Shown piece after piece: positions 1 through 7,908 of a stretch of DNA of 25,082 nt; the stretch's first letter is position 1, and every line of letters begins with the position of its first letter. The position numbers and the translations under genes are program-made. Source of the stretch: Clostridiales bacterium (GTDB lineage: Bacteria; Bacillota; Clostridia; Oscillospirales; CAG-272); NCBI GenBank assembly GCA_019415985.1, contig DXYE01000033.1:1-25082 (forward strand), in the 5' to 3' direction. The notes beneath the pieces were generated by a model that was given only the letters and a program-made list of their open reading frames with translations, searched no databases and was not told the DNA's origin.

Positions 1-243
1 GGATTGGCTTCTGAGGCTGTACGGATGGTGCTTAAATATGGATTTTTATCTTTAAAGCTCCAACGGGTAGAAGCGCGCTGCCTGAAGGAAAATGGCCGTA
101 GCCTTCGGGTTATGGAACGCTGCGGAATGCAGTATGAAGGAGCGCTGCGCTGTGCGTTGTTTCTCAGAGGGGAATATAGGACGGTGCTCATCTGTTCCGC
201 ACTGCGGGATGCGTATATCACTCCTCCGCCTCAAAACGATTGA
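1..243 (+). CDS. GNAT family N-acetyltransferase, C-terminal part (5' truncated by window edge)
   Basis: The reading frame is open from the first base and ends in TGA, giving 80 residues of a protein whose start lies outside the window. The segment reads as the C-terminal half of a RimJ/RimL-type acetyltransferase: a helix with SEAVRMVLKYGF, then a strand with RVEARCLKENGRSLRVMER, then CGMQYEGALR, the usual end of the fold (N..S.+v.ek.Gf..eG). Such enzymes transfer acetyl from acetyl-CoA to protein N-termini or small amines; the substrate cannot be told from this part. The acetyl-CoA loop is outside the window. It is followed at 71 bp by pyrB on the same strand. The family call is fairly sure. 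Confidence 0.8.
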   Translation, partial: GLASEAVRMVLKYGFLSLKLQRVEARCLKENGRSLRVMERCGMQYEGALRCALFLRGEYRTVLICSALRDAYITPPPQND

Positions 244-314
244 AGTGCTTTTATAGGGGTGGGATAGGGTCGATACACAATATTTTCAGCAAAAAACGGA
301 AAGGACTAAAAGGT

Positions 315-1427
315 ATGTCACTGCAAATGGAGCATTTGGTGGAGTTCAGCGATCTGACGTCAGAAGAATGGGAGGCGCTTTACCGGCTGTACAGGGAGAT
401 CAGGGAGCACCCGGCTGATTATGCCGAGGCTTGCAGCGGTAAAATCATGGCTACGCTCTTTTACGAGCCGAGTACCCGGACCCAGCTTTCTTTCCAGTCG
501 GCTATGATGCGGTTGGGCGGAAAGGTTCTCGGCTTTTCAGATCCGGACAAGTCCTCGGTTGCCAAAGGAGAATCGCTCAGGGATACGGTGAAGATTGTCT
601 CTTCCTATACGGATCTGTTGGTCATTCGTCACCCTATTGAGGGAGCAGCGGCGGCGGCCGCCCTGTATGCGGGAGCGCCTGTGATCAATGCCGGAGACGG
701 CGGTCATATGCACCCGACGCAGACGCTGACGGATCTCACGACTATTTATAACGAAAAGGGTACGCTCTCCGGACTTTCTGTCGGTATCTGCGGAGATCTT
801 CTAAACGGCAGGACGGTTCATTCTCTGCTCCAGGCTCTGGCGCCCTTTCCGGGCAACCAGTTTTATATGATTTCTACGGACGACCTTCGGCTGCCACAGG
901 AAATGACAGCTTTGGTTCGTGCGTCCGGCAGTCAGATTTATGAGGTGAAAACGCTGGAGGAATGTTTGCCGGAATTGGACATTCTATATATGACGCGTAT
1001 TCAGAAGGAGCGATTCTCCTCTGTGGCGGCGTATGAACGGGAGGCGGGCATTTATGTTCTGACCGGCGAAAAAATGAAGCTGGCAAAATCGGACATGATC
1101 GTCCTGCATCCGCTGCCCAAGGTAGATGAAATCGCTCCGGAGGTAGATGACGACCCGAGGGCCCTGTATTTCCGTCAGGCCCAAAACGGGATGTACATAC
1201 GGATGGCCCTGATTCTGAGTATGTGCAGCGGAGGAGGCGCGCTGTCTGCCTATGCTGCGAGGGAAGCCAGACTCGGTGTCAGAGCAGCGGAGAAAGAGCA
1301 TTGCGAAAATCCACGCTGTATTACGCAATATGAAAAATATCTTCCGGCGGTAAAAAAGCATTTGTGCGGGACGGAATGCTGTGCTTACTGCGGACACGCG
1401 TGGCCGGTTATGCAACCCAAACGGTAA
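315..1427 (+). CDS. pyrB: Aspartate carbamoyltransferase with C-terminal PyrI-like zinc motif
   Basis: This enzyme condenses carbamoyl phosphate with aspartate, the committed step of pyrimidine synthesis, in the cytosol. The carbamoyl-phosphate signature EPSTRTQLSF, the KSSVAKGESLRDT loop, HPTQTLTDL, GDLLNGRTVHSL and HPLPKVDEI are all present in order, so the catalytic chain is complete. The ATG at 315 was chosen over an in-frame ATG at 240 because a purine-rich site (AAAGGAC) lies about 9 nt upstream and the 25 extra residues do not resemble the family. The protein is 370 aa; ordinary PyrB is about 310. The extra tail (about residues 310-370) holds Cys330, Cys335, Cys356 and Cys359 (CENPRC and CAYC), spaced like the zinc site of the regulatory chain PyrI, but there is no room for PyrI's nucleotide-binding domain. 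No other pyr gene is in the window. Confidence 0.95.
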   Translation: MSLQMEHLVEFSDLTSEEWEALYRLYREIREHPADYAEACSGKIMATLFYEPSTRTQLSFQSAMMRLGGKVLGFSDPDKSSVAKGESLRDTVKIVSSYTDLLVIRHPIEGAAAAAALYAGAPVINAGDGGHMHPTQTLTDLTTIYNEKGTLSGLSVGICGDLLNGRTVHSLLQALAPFPGNQFYMISTDDLRLPQEMTALVRASGSQIYEVKTLEECLPELDILYMTRIQKERFSSVAAYEREAGIYVLTGEKMKLAKSDMIVLHPLPKVDEIAPEVDDDPRALYFRQAQNGMYIRMALILSMCSGGGALSAYAAREARLGVRAAEKEHCENPRCITQYEKYLPAVKKHLCGTECCAYCGHAWPVMQPKR

Positions 1428-1576
1428 CAAAGCGGTAAAACCTGATTTTAACGGGTGTCGGCATCGAGGAAAAACGCGAAGGATTTCGCAAATCTGCCAA
1501 AGTTTAGTCTTGAGGCCATGAACTGTTCAGAACGATCGTATTAAACCGTATTAAAGAAAAGGAAAGGAACAGAGCG

Positions 1577-2119
1577 ATGCAGTTGGTCAACGCGGTCACG
1601 GAGGAGCAGCTAAAGAATGTCAGGCAATTATATTTTTCCGCCTTTCCACTGGAAGAAAGAAAACCGTTTGAGCTGATTCTTGAAAAAAGAGATGCCGGTT
1701 ATGTAGAAATTTTAGCGATAGAATCGGACGAGGGGGACTTTTTGGGTCTGGCTATTTCTATCTCGTGCGATGATTTACTTCTCCTTGACTATTTCGCGGT
1801 TATGCCGCAATGCAGAGGGCAGGGAGTTGGGACGCAGGCCTTGGAGCTGCTGCTGAAACGATACACTGGCAGACGTTTCTTTCTGGAGATTGAAAACACG
1901 CAGGCTGAAGGTCCGGACCGGGATCAAAGGCTGAGACGAAAGGCTTTTTACAGCGCCGGAGGATTTTCGGCCGTGAAATGGCGTGTAAATTTGCTGGGCG
2001 TGGATATGGAGATCATGACCTGGCGATGTGCGGTCAGCTTTGAGGAGTATCATTCGCTGTATGAGAACGTCTTCACGAAAAGACTATCGGACCGTGTAAG
2101 GCTGATCTGTGAGGAATGA
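1577..2119 (+). CDS. GNAT family N-acetyltransferase
   Basis: A 180-residue protein with a GNAT core. Strand 4 (LLLLDYFAVMPQ, about residues 67-78) leads into the acetyl-CoA pyrophosphate loop RGQGVG (80-85), followed by the helix TQALELLLKR and the strand RRFFLEIEN. FYSAGGFSAV (about 124-133) matches the usual Y...GF element. The C-terminal 30 residues are not distinctive. The start has an AAAGGA-type Shine-Dalgarno about 8 nt upstream. It stands alone: 149 bp after pyrB, and convergent with the reverse-strand genes that follow. The substrate is unknown. Similar clostridial GNATs are annotated only as acetyltransferases. Confidence 0.85.
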   Translation: MQLVNAVTEEQLKNVRQLYFSAFPLEERKPFELILEKRDAGYVEILAIESDEGDFLGLAISISCDDLLLLDYFAVMPQCRGQGVGTQALELLLKRYTGRRFFLEIENTQAEGPDRDQRLRRKAFYSAGGFSAVKWRVNLLGVDMEIMTWRCAVSFEEYHSLYENVFTKRLSDRVRLICEE

Positions 2120-2387
2120 GAGAAGTTTAAACGATAAAATCTTTCAAACGCCGTTTTGCGGATTTCACCGCCCAGCTGGGCAGCGATTTTGCTTCGCATA
2201 AATACCCACAATTCCGAAAGAAAGATACTTTCGCTACGCGAAAGCTATGTCTATAAGAATGGAAACACAAGCTATGGAAATCCCAACATTTTCCGCGCAA
2301 GCGATGCATGACAAAAGGCTGCTGTGTAATGTGTGGAAAACATGCTGCAAATGAAAAAAATCGGGTTCCGCGATTTCAGCGGTTTCT
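2120..2387. other. Convergent intergenic region with short palindromes
   Basis: These 268 bases lie between two converging genes and hold no credible gene. They contain a perfect 12-bp palindrome GCCCAGCTGGGC (2170-2181) and a perfect 7-bp hairpin with a 3-nt loop, CTTTCGC-tac-GCGAAAG (2228-2244). Neither is followed by a clear T-run on either strand, so I do not call a terminator. A reverse frame (2127-2309) is open but shows no recognisable domain. Confidence 0.5.
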
Positions 2388-2942
2388 TCATATATGCGAC
2401 AATATTTTTTTCGCTAACGTCCTGATATTCGCTTTGGCCGCTGTGTCCTGACAGGCCGGCAGTCGGTTCGTGTTATGGCTGCATACTGTGCCGATAACCT
2501 CTGCGTCCATTTGGTGCAGAAGGCAGGCAGCCGTTTCCGCTGCCCTTGTAGGAGCGCCATCCCCGCCGCCTGCAAGGAGGATAACGCCGTTACGTCTTTT
2601 TTCCGTCAATGTGTCCGTAGCGCGAAAGGTTTTCGATACATACAGATATTGCAGACGGCTCAATATGTTGAGCAGAGCTCCGGTCAATTCTGAAAAATAT
2701 ATCGGTGAAGCGATTACGATGTTATCTGCTTCGTCTATCAGGGTATACACACGCTGCATTTCATCTCTGATCGCGCACCCGTGATGCGTCCAGCAATGCC
2801 GGCAGTCGCTGCAAGGCTTGATCTTGCAGAAATATGCGTCGATTTGCTGGATATCCCCGCCGATTGCCTCCTTGAATACGTGCAGCAACGACGCGGTATC
2901 GCCGTTTTTTCTCGGAGAGCCGTTGAAGATCAGAGTTTTCAT
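2388..2942 (-). CDS. Flavodoxin-fold NAD(P)H:FMN reductase, iron-sulfur flavoprotein (Isf) type
   Basis: The 184-residue protein begins MKTLIFNGSPRKNGDTASLL, the FMN-phosphate loop of the NADPH-dependent FMN reductase/flavodoxin family. SPIYFSELTGALLNILSRLQ (the ASPIY-type flavin loop) and LLAGGGDGAP follow. Between them sits a compact C-x2-C-x2-C-x5-C cluster (Cys44, 47, 50, 56), the arrangement that binds a [4Fe-4S] cluster in iron-sulfur flavoproteins of anaerobes; several relatives keep these Cys without a proven cluster. It probably moves electrons between reduced carriers and quinone-like or oxidising substrates. The ATG at 2942 was preferred to an upstream in-frame ATG at 3062 because the family starts at this methionine and an AAGGGGA site lies about 11 nt before it. 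A promoter with an overlapping dyad is visible upstream. Confidence 0.88.
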   Translation of the reverse strand: MKTLIFNGSPRKNGDTASLLHVFKEAIGGDIQQIDAYFCKIKPCSDCRHCWTHHGCAIRDEMQRVYTLIDEADNIVIASPIYFSELTGALLNILSRLQYLYVSKTFRATDTLTEKRRNGVILLAGGGDGAPTRAAETAACLLHQMDAEVIGTVCSHNTNRLPACQDTAAKANIRTLAKKILSHI

Positions 2943-3020
2943 TCTTATGATCGTCCCCTTTCTGACGATTCGGAAAATTTCGCTGTTATCGATGTCCACC
3001 ATAAGCAGGGTGCAATATGT

Positions 3021-3045
3021 CTTTACTATGATATGTATAGTAGAG
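3021..3045. promoter_or_regulatory. Probable operator dyad over the flavoprotein promoter
   Basis: The arms are CTTTACTAT and ATAGTAGAG around a 7-bp spacer; the inner TACTAT/ATAGTA pair is perfect and the 9-bp arms have one mismatch. The dyad overlaps the -10 element and start site, the position of a repressor site. TACTAT...AGTA dyads are typical of HxlR/DUF24-type redox-sensing repressors such as B. subtilis YodB, which control flavin reductases. The regulator is not in the window, so the family assignment is inference. Confidence 0.5.
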
Positions 3046-3062
3046 ATGTCTAAAGACTGCAA
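3034..3062 (-). promoter_or_regulatory. Sigma-A promoter of the Isf-like flavoprotein gene
   Basis: Reading the reverse strand, TTGCAG (3062-3057) is separated by 17 nt from TATACA (3039-3034). This places the transcription start roughly 85 nt before the flavoprotein ATG. The -10 element lies inside the dyad at 3021-3045. Confidence 0.6.
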
Positions 3063-3248
3063 TATATTTATAATGCATTATTTCTCTTCGGTAACTTTCG
3101 ATTTAAAATATTTCAATAAATAGGAAATACCGCAGGGACAAAAAACATGCTATACCGAAACGCCGTCTTTTGAACGAATTTCTGAAAGGGTCGTATATTT
3201 AACGCCCATTTGATTGAGGTGTTCTGCGATGCTGTTTATATGTCACCC

Positions 3249-4175
3249 TTAAAATAATTTTCTTTGCTCCTGCTTATTCGATTCTGCTTTCCTTTCCGTA
3301 ACTTTCTCATTCTTTTCCGCAGAGCCGGTCAGCAGTTCGCCCTCTGGATCATGTGCCTCCCAGCGCCGCCTGACGGCTGGGAGGCTGTTGTTTGCATAGC
3401 AATATACGCATCCGTTCATACAGGTGTTATATGCGCCGATGTCGATACTCTCTGCACAGCCGCAGCCTTCACGCTGATTTTTATCTTTCCTGAGATTAAG
3501 AGAACAGCCGAGGATTTTTTCTATGCGTTCTTTGTCGATACAGCTTGACCGACCGATTCCGTATTTTGCCAAGTCATCCTGTTCGCAGCAAACGGCGGCG
3601 CGCAGCCCGTATTCTCCGGCAGTTTTACCGATCATGCCGGAAAGTTCCGCGATCTCATCTGGAGCAATCGGGCGAAGCGGCGCGTCTTTCAGCTTAGGAT
3701 ACATATCCGCAAAACTGATAACCACTGTATCGGTAAAGGGGGAGAGCTTTTCGGCCAGACGGTGAAACGCAGCTTTGTGATAGCTGATGTCCAATTCGTC
3801 GTTTAAAACAATCGGGTCATACCGCCAGACGACGCGTTCGCGTCCGATGCGTTTGGAAAGGGATATGAACGTTTCCAGGATGTCCTTTTTAGGCCGCAGA
3901 TTCTGTTCCAGCACGTGTCCGTAGGGCGTGAGGGTGAATTGAAAGTAATAGGTGTAGCAGAGCCGGTCAAGCTCGTCGAGATGCGGCAGCATATTTAACG
4001 CATCCTTGGTCCAGAAAACGATGCAGTCCACGATTTGGGGCGACAGCGGAATCTTTGATAGCTGCGTGTGATTCATGGGATTTCGGGTCAGGACATATCC
4101 CGCACGTATGCGGTTCATAAACCATTTTGAATAATAACACGGGATATCTGTACGTCTTGAGGCGGAAATGATCAT
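3249..4175 (-). CDS. DUF1848 family protein with Cys-rich probable metal/Fe-S motif
   Basis: A 308-residue protein that opens with MIISASRRTDIP, the hallmark of DUF1848, followed by RNPMN and IVFWTKD, which are also typical. Near the C-terminus is a Cys-rich stretch, CGCAESIDIG...CMNGCVYCYA, including a C-x3-C-x2-C arrangement that recalls radical-SAM cluster ligands, though the protein is not a standard radical-SAM barrel. The biochemical role of the family is unknown. It ends KQEQRKLF, close to the family's usual ending. The start at 4175 has a strong GAGGAGA site 8-9 nt upstream; an in-frame ATG at 4232 lacks one. It is in line with the flavoprotein gene but over 300 bp away. Confidence 0.88.
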   Translation of the reverse strand: MIISASRRTDIPCYYSKWFMNRIRAGYVLTRNPMNHTQLSKIPLSPQIVDCIVFWTKDALNMLPHLDELDRLCYTYYFQFTLTPYGHVLEQNLRPKKDILETFISLSKRIGRERVVWRYDPIVLNDELDISYHKAAFHRLAEKLSPFTDTVVISFADMYPKLKDAPLRPIAPDEIAELSGMIGKTAGEYGLRAAVCCEQDDLAKYGIGRSSCIDKERIEKILGCSLNLRKDKNQREGCGCAESIDIGAYNTCMNGCVYCYANNSLPAVRRRWEAHDPEGELLTGSAEKNEKVTERKAESNKQEQRKLF

Positions 4176-4358
4176 AATCTTTTCTCCTCTTTGCGATTTC
4201 GGCTTGAAAATAAAGAGCTTTGCATGGAACATAAAGAAAAATTTTAAATGAATCTAAAAAAGCCCCAAATACGAGGATATACAGGACAGAAGTGAAGTGA
4301 ATTTTTCCGTCTCCATGTCTGCTTTTTACGCATGAAATCCAAGAGAACGAACATCCAT

Positions 4359-4795
4359 TTATTCATGTTCCTCACAGGACCATTCCGATACGGTCAGCTT
4401 CATTACTGCCGTCGCTGAGACTGCTGCTTACTGAAATTGTTTTCGTATCCCTGTACCCACTCCAGTTGTCCCTTTCCGATAATGCTTTGATATATGAGCG
4501 TATAGGCGCACGCTGTGTCGCCCTTTAAAAGCCCGTGGCCGCAGTCCAGCTCGAATCCGACAGTATGCTGCACCTGCAAAAGGTCCATCTTTCGTCCCTC
4601 TTATGCACTGTAAAAATACAGAATAAGCTTTCCGCCCTCCTCGTATAAGCCAAAGCGGAGAGGAACGATATAAGCGCCCCTGTCGTCGGAAAAACCGAGT
4701 CTGCAGCAATTGCATCGTCTTAAAATATCGAAAATATCGAGCGTTCTTTTGTAGCTCGTTACCTCGCGGTCTTTTTTTCGAATCGGATACCCCAT
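4359..4795 (-). pseudogene. Broken nitroimidazole-reductase-like (NimA/PNPOx-fold) flavoprotein gene
   Basis: The reverse strand starts MGYPIRKKDREVT, then RCNCCRLGF, AYIVPLRFG and GGKLILYFYSA, the N-terminal half of a NimA-like pyridoxamine-phosphate-oxidase-fold protein. A TAA (4603-4601) falls exactly where the family has Lys/Arg before EGRK; the same frame resumes with EGRKMDLLQ, VGFELD, GDTACAYTLIYQSIIG and QLEWVQGYE. Sequence normally following this is missing, then one base is lost near 4413-4420, after which VSATAVMKLTVSEWSCEEHE finishes the protein at 4359 as in intact relatives. So there is one nonsense codon, one apparent internal deletion and one frameshift. Such proteins bind FMN and can reduce nitroimidazoles to amines. 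I infer it is inactive here. Confidence 0.85.
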
Positions 4796-5035
4796 TTTCT
4801 GAGCTCTTAGAGGATGCTTCTGAGATGGGCCTCTCCGCGTATGGCTTTATATACAGCCGCATGGGATTCCGAAATTTTAAAATGCCGTGGTCTATGCTTC
4901 ACGGTATGTTTCATCGGTGTTTGCGTCCTCTCAGACTGCGGGACAGTCCGTAAGCGCCGTTTATTTGTGTCAGCGACCTCTTTTTCGATGATTCTTTTCG
5001 CGATTCCTTTACCGGTTTCCGTGCGGTTTTTTCTT
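4796..5035. other. Gap between the nim remnant and the ABC permease gene
   Basis: I see no intact gene in these 240 bases. A short forward frame (about 4802-4930) reads like coding sequence (MGFRNFKMPWSMLHG), but it has no start signal and I do not recognise it. The ABC operon ends here in the reverse direction without an obvious hairpin-plus-T-run terminator. Confidence 0.4.
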
Positions 5036-5812
5036 TCAGGATCCTGTGGATTTATATTTTTTTACCCCGAATTTGAAGAAGACATAGCAGGGGATCAGAA
5101 AAATAAAACAGGAAAGCGGAAGAAAAATCAGCCCGATTTGCTCGGAGCGTCCAAGAATATAGAGCAGGGGATAATACTGAAACAGCGCGATGGGAATTAC
5201 GCAGGTAAAGAATTTCAGGATGCGCTCGCCGTAGATGGAAACTGGATATTTTCCGAATTCCAGTCCACCGTGGGTGAAAATGTTCATGAATTCCAAACCC
5301 TCGATCGTGAAAAAACTGATACCTGCATACAGCATGAGCAGAGACGTGAACACGGCGACGCCCCCGATATGCATAAATATGAGCGCAAGAATTCTTGCCG
5401 GCGTCCAATGTACGCCGCTTGTGGGAATGGCATAGACGAGCATCAGTACAGCTTGAAGAAGCCTGCCGACCCGGGTGAATTCGACATGGGAAGTCAGAAC
5501 CTGAAAAATTTCACTTTTCGGACGCAGCAGAATACGGTCAAGATCCCCGCTTTTTATCAGCTGCGGAAATACGTCGAAGCCCCGCGCAAAGCACTCTGTC
5601 AGGGTAAAGGCCATGAGCATGACAGAATAGCACAGCAGCACCTCGCTCATTGTAAAGCCTTCGACGGTATAAAAGCGGGAGAACATGAAATACAGCCCCA
5701 AAAATGCTGTGAATGAAACTAGAAAGCTTCCGGCGCATGTCATGAAAAACGACGCCTTGTACTGCATCTGACATTTGAGCAGTATGGAAAGGTATCTGCG
5801 ATAAAGCTTCAT
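5036..5812 (-). CDS. ABC-2 type exporter permease (second permease of a three-gene transporter)
   Basis: A 258-residue integral membrane protein with about six hydrophobic segments, no signal peptide and a basic C-terminus. FDVFPQLIKSGDLDRILLRP (about residues 80-100) is characteristic of the ABC-2 family_6 permeases (COG3694) that pair with a second permease and a COG4586-type ATPase. The start at 5812 (MKLYRRYLSILLK) was taken because it matches the family and has an AAAGGAAC site upstream; a longer in-frame start at 5854 is less likely. It is third in the operon, 46 bp after the other permease. The substrate is unknown; export rather than uptake is likely since no solute-binding protein is present. 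Confidence 0.85.
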   Translation of the reverse strand: MKLYRRYLSILLKCQMQYKASFFMTCAGSFLVSFTAFLGLYFMFSRFYTVEGFTMSEVLLCYSVMLMAFTLTECFARGFDVFPQLIKSGDLDRILLRPKSEIFQVLTSHVEFTRVGRLLQAVLMLVYAIPTSGVHWTPARILALIFMHIGGVAVFTSLLMLYAGISFFTIEGLEFMNIFTHGGLEFGKYPVSIYGERILKFFTCVIPIALFQYYPLLYILGRSEQIGLIFLPLSCFIFLIPCYVFFKFGVKKYKSTGS

Positions 5813-5858
5813 ATTTATGACCGTTCCTTTCTTGCGGCGCGGAGATGTTAGCACGCGT

Positions 5859-6686
5859 TTATCCTCCCTGTACGACGACTTTCTTGAGTGCCCGTTGCAT
5901 GAGAATCCATCCGACAGAAAGCAATACGATCAGCCACACAGCCTGCAGGGCAAGACCGGCTGTGAGTGCCGCACCTTCAAAGTGGCCCGAATAGATTAAA
6001 AAGGGCGTGCTTTGTATGGAGGCGAACGGAAGCACTTTCAGGACCGGTTGCAGGGCGGATGGAAAGAACGGCAGCGGAAGAATCGCGCCGGATAAAAATT
6101 CCATAACCGTAGTGGAAATGTTTTTTAAGCCGACCGCTGATAGGGTGTAAAACGCGGAAATATAGATCAGCATATTGAATGCAATCAGAACGAGAAAGCC
6201 GAGCATCAGAGAAAGTAGGGCGAGAAGGCCGGAGGACAGGTGAGGGGGAGGCGTGAGATTGAACGGCACCGGCAGAAGCACGGCGAGAATTAGGATCGGC
6301 AGACACCGCAGGACGACGCGCGAAAGGCGGATGGCCATGTTTTTGACAAACCACATCGTGTATAGCCGGATGGGACGGCACAATTCATAGGAGATACTGC
6401 CGGAGGTGATGCTGTCGAAGATATCGTTGTCGTAAAACCACGTCATGAACATGGCCAGAAAGGCCTGCTGCAGCCATATATAATTGGCAAGCTCTGGAAA
6501 GGTCATGGGAAAGCTGTCCGCACCGGTGCGGTAAAAAGCGCGGAACATCAGCAGGGTCATAGCACCCCAGAAAAATTGTGTGGCTATACCGGCCCATGCT
6601 GCCGCGCGGTACTGTAGTCCGGCCAAAAAACGAATTTTGAAAAAGGAAAGATATTTTTTCATCTTCAATTTATGGCTTACGCGCAC
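5859..6686 (-). CDS. ABC-2 type exporter permease (first permease of a three-gene transporter)
   Basis: A 275-residue membrane protein with about six hydrophobic spans. LCRPIRLYTMWFVKNMAIRL after the second span matches the conserved cytoplasmic loop of COG4587-type permeases. I place the start at a GTG (6686) because it has AAAGGAAG exactly 6 nt upstream, whereas the ATG at 6662 has none; the choice changes only eight residues. It lies 71 bp after the ATPase gene and 46 bp before the second permease, all on one strand, so the three are almost certainly one operon and one transporter. Confidence 0.85.
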   Translation of the reverse strand: MRVSHKLKMKKYLSFFKIRFLAGLQYRAAAWAGIATQFFWGAMTLLMFRAFYRTGADSFPMTFPELANYIWLQQAFLAMFMTWFYDNDIFDSITSGSISYELCRPIRLYTMWFVKNMAIRLSRVVLRCLPILILAVLLPVPFNLTPPPHLSSGLLALLSLMLGFLVLIAFNMLIYISAFYTLSAVGLKNISTTVMEFLSGAILPLPFFPSALQPVLKVLPFASIQSTPFLIYSGHFEGAALTAGLALQAVWLIVLLSVGWILMQRALKKVVVQGG

Positions 6687-6757
6687 GCAAAGCTTCCTTT
6701 CATCAAAAATTGAGGGGCGTGCTTGAACAGCGGCAAAAAACAAGCTGATGATTTTGC

Positions 6758-7732
6758 TCAGATTTCAAATGCCTTATAAAGTGCGGCTACTGTTTGATCA
6801 ATGCTCTCTCCGGCAACATTGATGTCTTTGATTTCTATGTCTGCGGACAGGAGAGAAATGATGTGAGAAACCGAAACCAGAGACGTATCGACCGAGATTT
6901 CGGCATGTCCCTCCGCATCCCTGAGTATGGTTGCACTTTCCAGTTCGGGCAGCTTTGTACCGTTGTAATCCACAGTCAGAAGCTTTTTTGAAGAGCTTTG
7001 TTTTCTCAGATCTCCCAGCGTGCCGTCCAGCAGCACTCTGCCCCGGCCGATCAGCAGTATCCGTTCTGTCAAGGCTTCAATGTCCTGCATATCGTGTGTT
7101 GTAAGTATGACGGTCGTTCCGCGCTCGCGGTTGATGGTACGGATAAAATTTCGGACGGCGATTTTCGAGACCGCGTCCAATCCTATGGTCGGTTCGTCCA
7201 AAAACAGGATACTCGGATCGTGAAGAAGAGAAGCCGCGATTTCACACCGCATACGCTGGCCAAGGGAAAGCTGTCGTGCAGGCGTCCGGACGATTTCGCT
7301 GATATCCAGCAGTTCTGTAAGTTGTTTGAACGTTTTTGTATATGTGTCGGGAGGCACTTTGTAAATGTCGCGAATCAGCTCAAAGCTGTCGATTACAGGC
7401 ACGTCCCACCAAAGCTGTGAGCGCTGTCCGAACACAACGCCGATCTCTCTGACATGCGCAATCCTGTCCTTCCAGGGGATGCGGCCGTTGATGAGGCATT
7501 CGCCGCTGTCGGGCGTCAGGATACCGCTCATGATTTTTATGGTACTGCTTTTGCCTGCGCCGTTTGGACCGATATAACCGATCATCTCGCCGTCGCGGAC
7601 TGTAAATGAAACATCGCGCAGCGCGTGTACATAGGTGTATTCTTTTTTGAAAAGCGCCTTGACGGCTTCTCGAAGCCCTGCATTTCGCTTGGCAACCTTG
7701 AAGCTTTTGTTGAGCCCCTTACATTCGATCAT
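6758..7732 (-). CDS. ABC exporter ATP-binding protein (COG4586 type)
   Basis: A 324-residue ATPase with Walker A GPNGAGKSS (55-63), Q-loop Gln103 in VVFGQRSQLWW, signature LSLGQRMR (155-162), Walker B ILFLDEP (175-181) and the switch His213 in TTHD. The WWDVPVIDSFELIRDIY segment is typical of ATPases that serve paired ABC-2 permeases of unknown substrate. After about residue 235 there is a C-terminal domain of about 90 residues of the DUF4162-like kind. It would power export through the two permeases encoded just downstream. The first gene of the operon, it has an AGAAAGG site 11 nt before the ATG and a near-consensus promoter about 150 nt upstream. Confidence 0.93.
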   Translation of the reverse strand: MIECKGLNKSFKVAKRNAGLREAVKALFKKEYTYVHALRDVSFTVRDGEMIGYIGPNGAGKSSTIKIMSGILTPDSGECLINGRIPWKDRIAHVREIGVVFGQRSQLWWDVPVIDSFELIRDIYKVPPDTYTKTFKQLTELLDISEIVRTPARQLSLGQRMRCEIAASLLHDPSILFLDEPTIGLDAVSKIAVRNFIRTINRERGTTVILTTHDMQDIEALTERILLIGRGRVLLDGTLGDLRKQSSSKKLLTVDYNGTKLPELESATILRDAEGHAEISVDTSLVSVSHIISLLSADIEIKDINVAGESIDQTVAALYKAFEI

Positions 7733-7879
7733 ATCTATGACTGCCTTTCTGATGAAATCGGGTGCCGCGTCAGCGACAAACGGTACATACTGTCTCGGAA
7801 AGCTGAGGCCTGCGGGTAGACATTACTTTTACGGAATGGGAGATGATTGGGCCTGTTCGATATTTTTGCGGGATCTATT

Positions 7880-7908
7880 AATATATCATGGTTTTATAGG
7901 CTTGTCAA
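7880..7908 (-). promoter_or_regulatory. Sigma-A promoter of the ABC exporter operon
   Basis: On the reverse strand, a perfect -35 TTGACA (7908-7903) and TATATT (7885-7880) are 17 nt apart. It implies a 5' leader of about 140 nt before the ATPase start at 7732. Confidence 0.8.

Noticed and set aside
4802..4930. Forward protein-like frame (YSRMGFRNFKMPWSMLHG) upstream of the nim remnant
   Set aside because: No start signal, partly antisense to the nim start, and no family recognised; not enough to call a gene fragment.
5036..5716. Forward 300-codon frame overlapping the ABC permease gene
   Set aside because: It is antisense to a clear membrane-protein gene, and its translation has no recognisable features.
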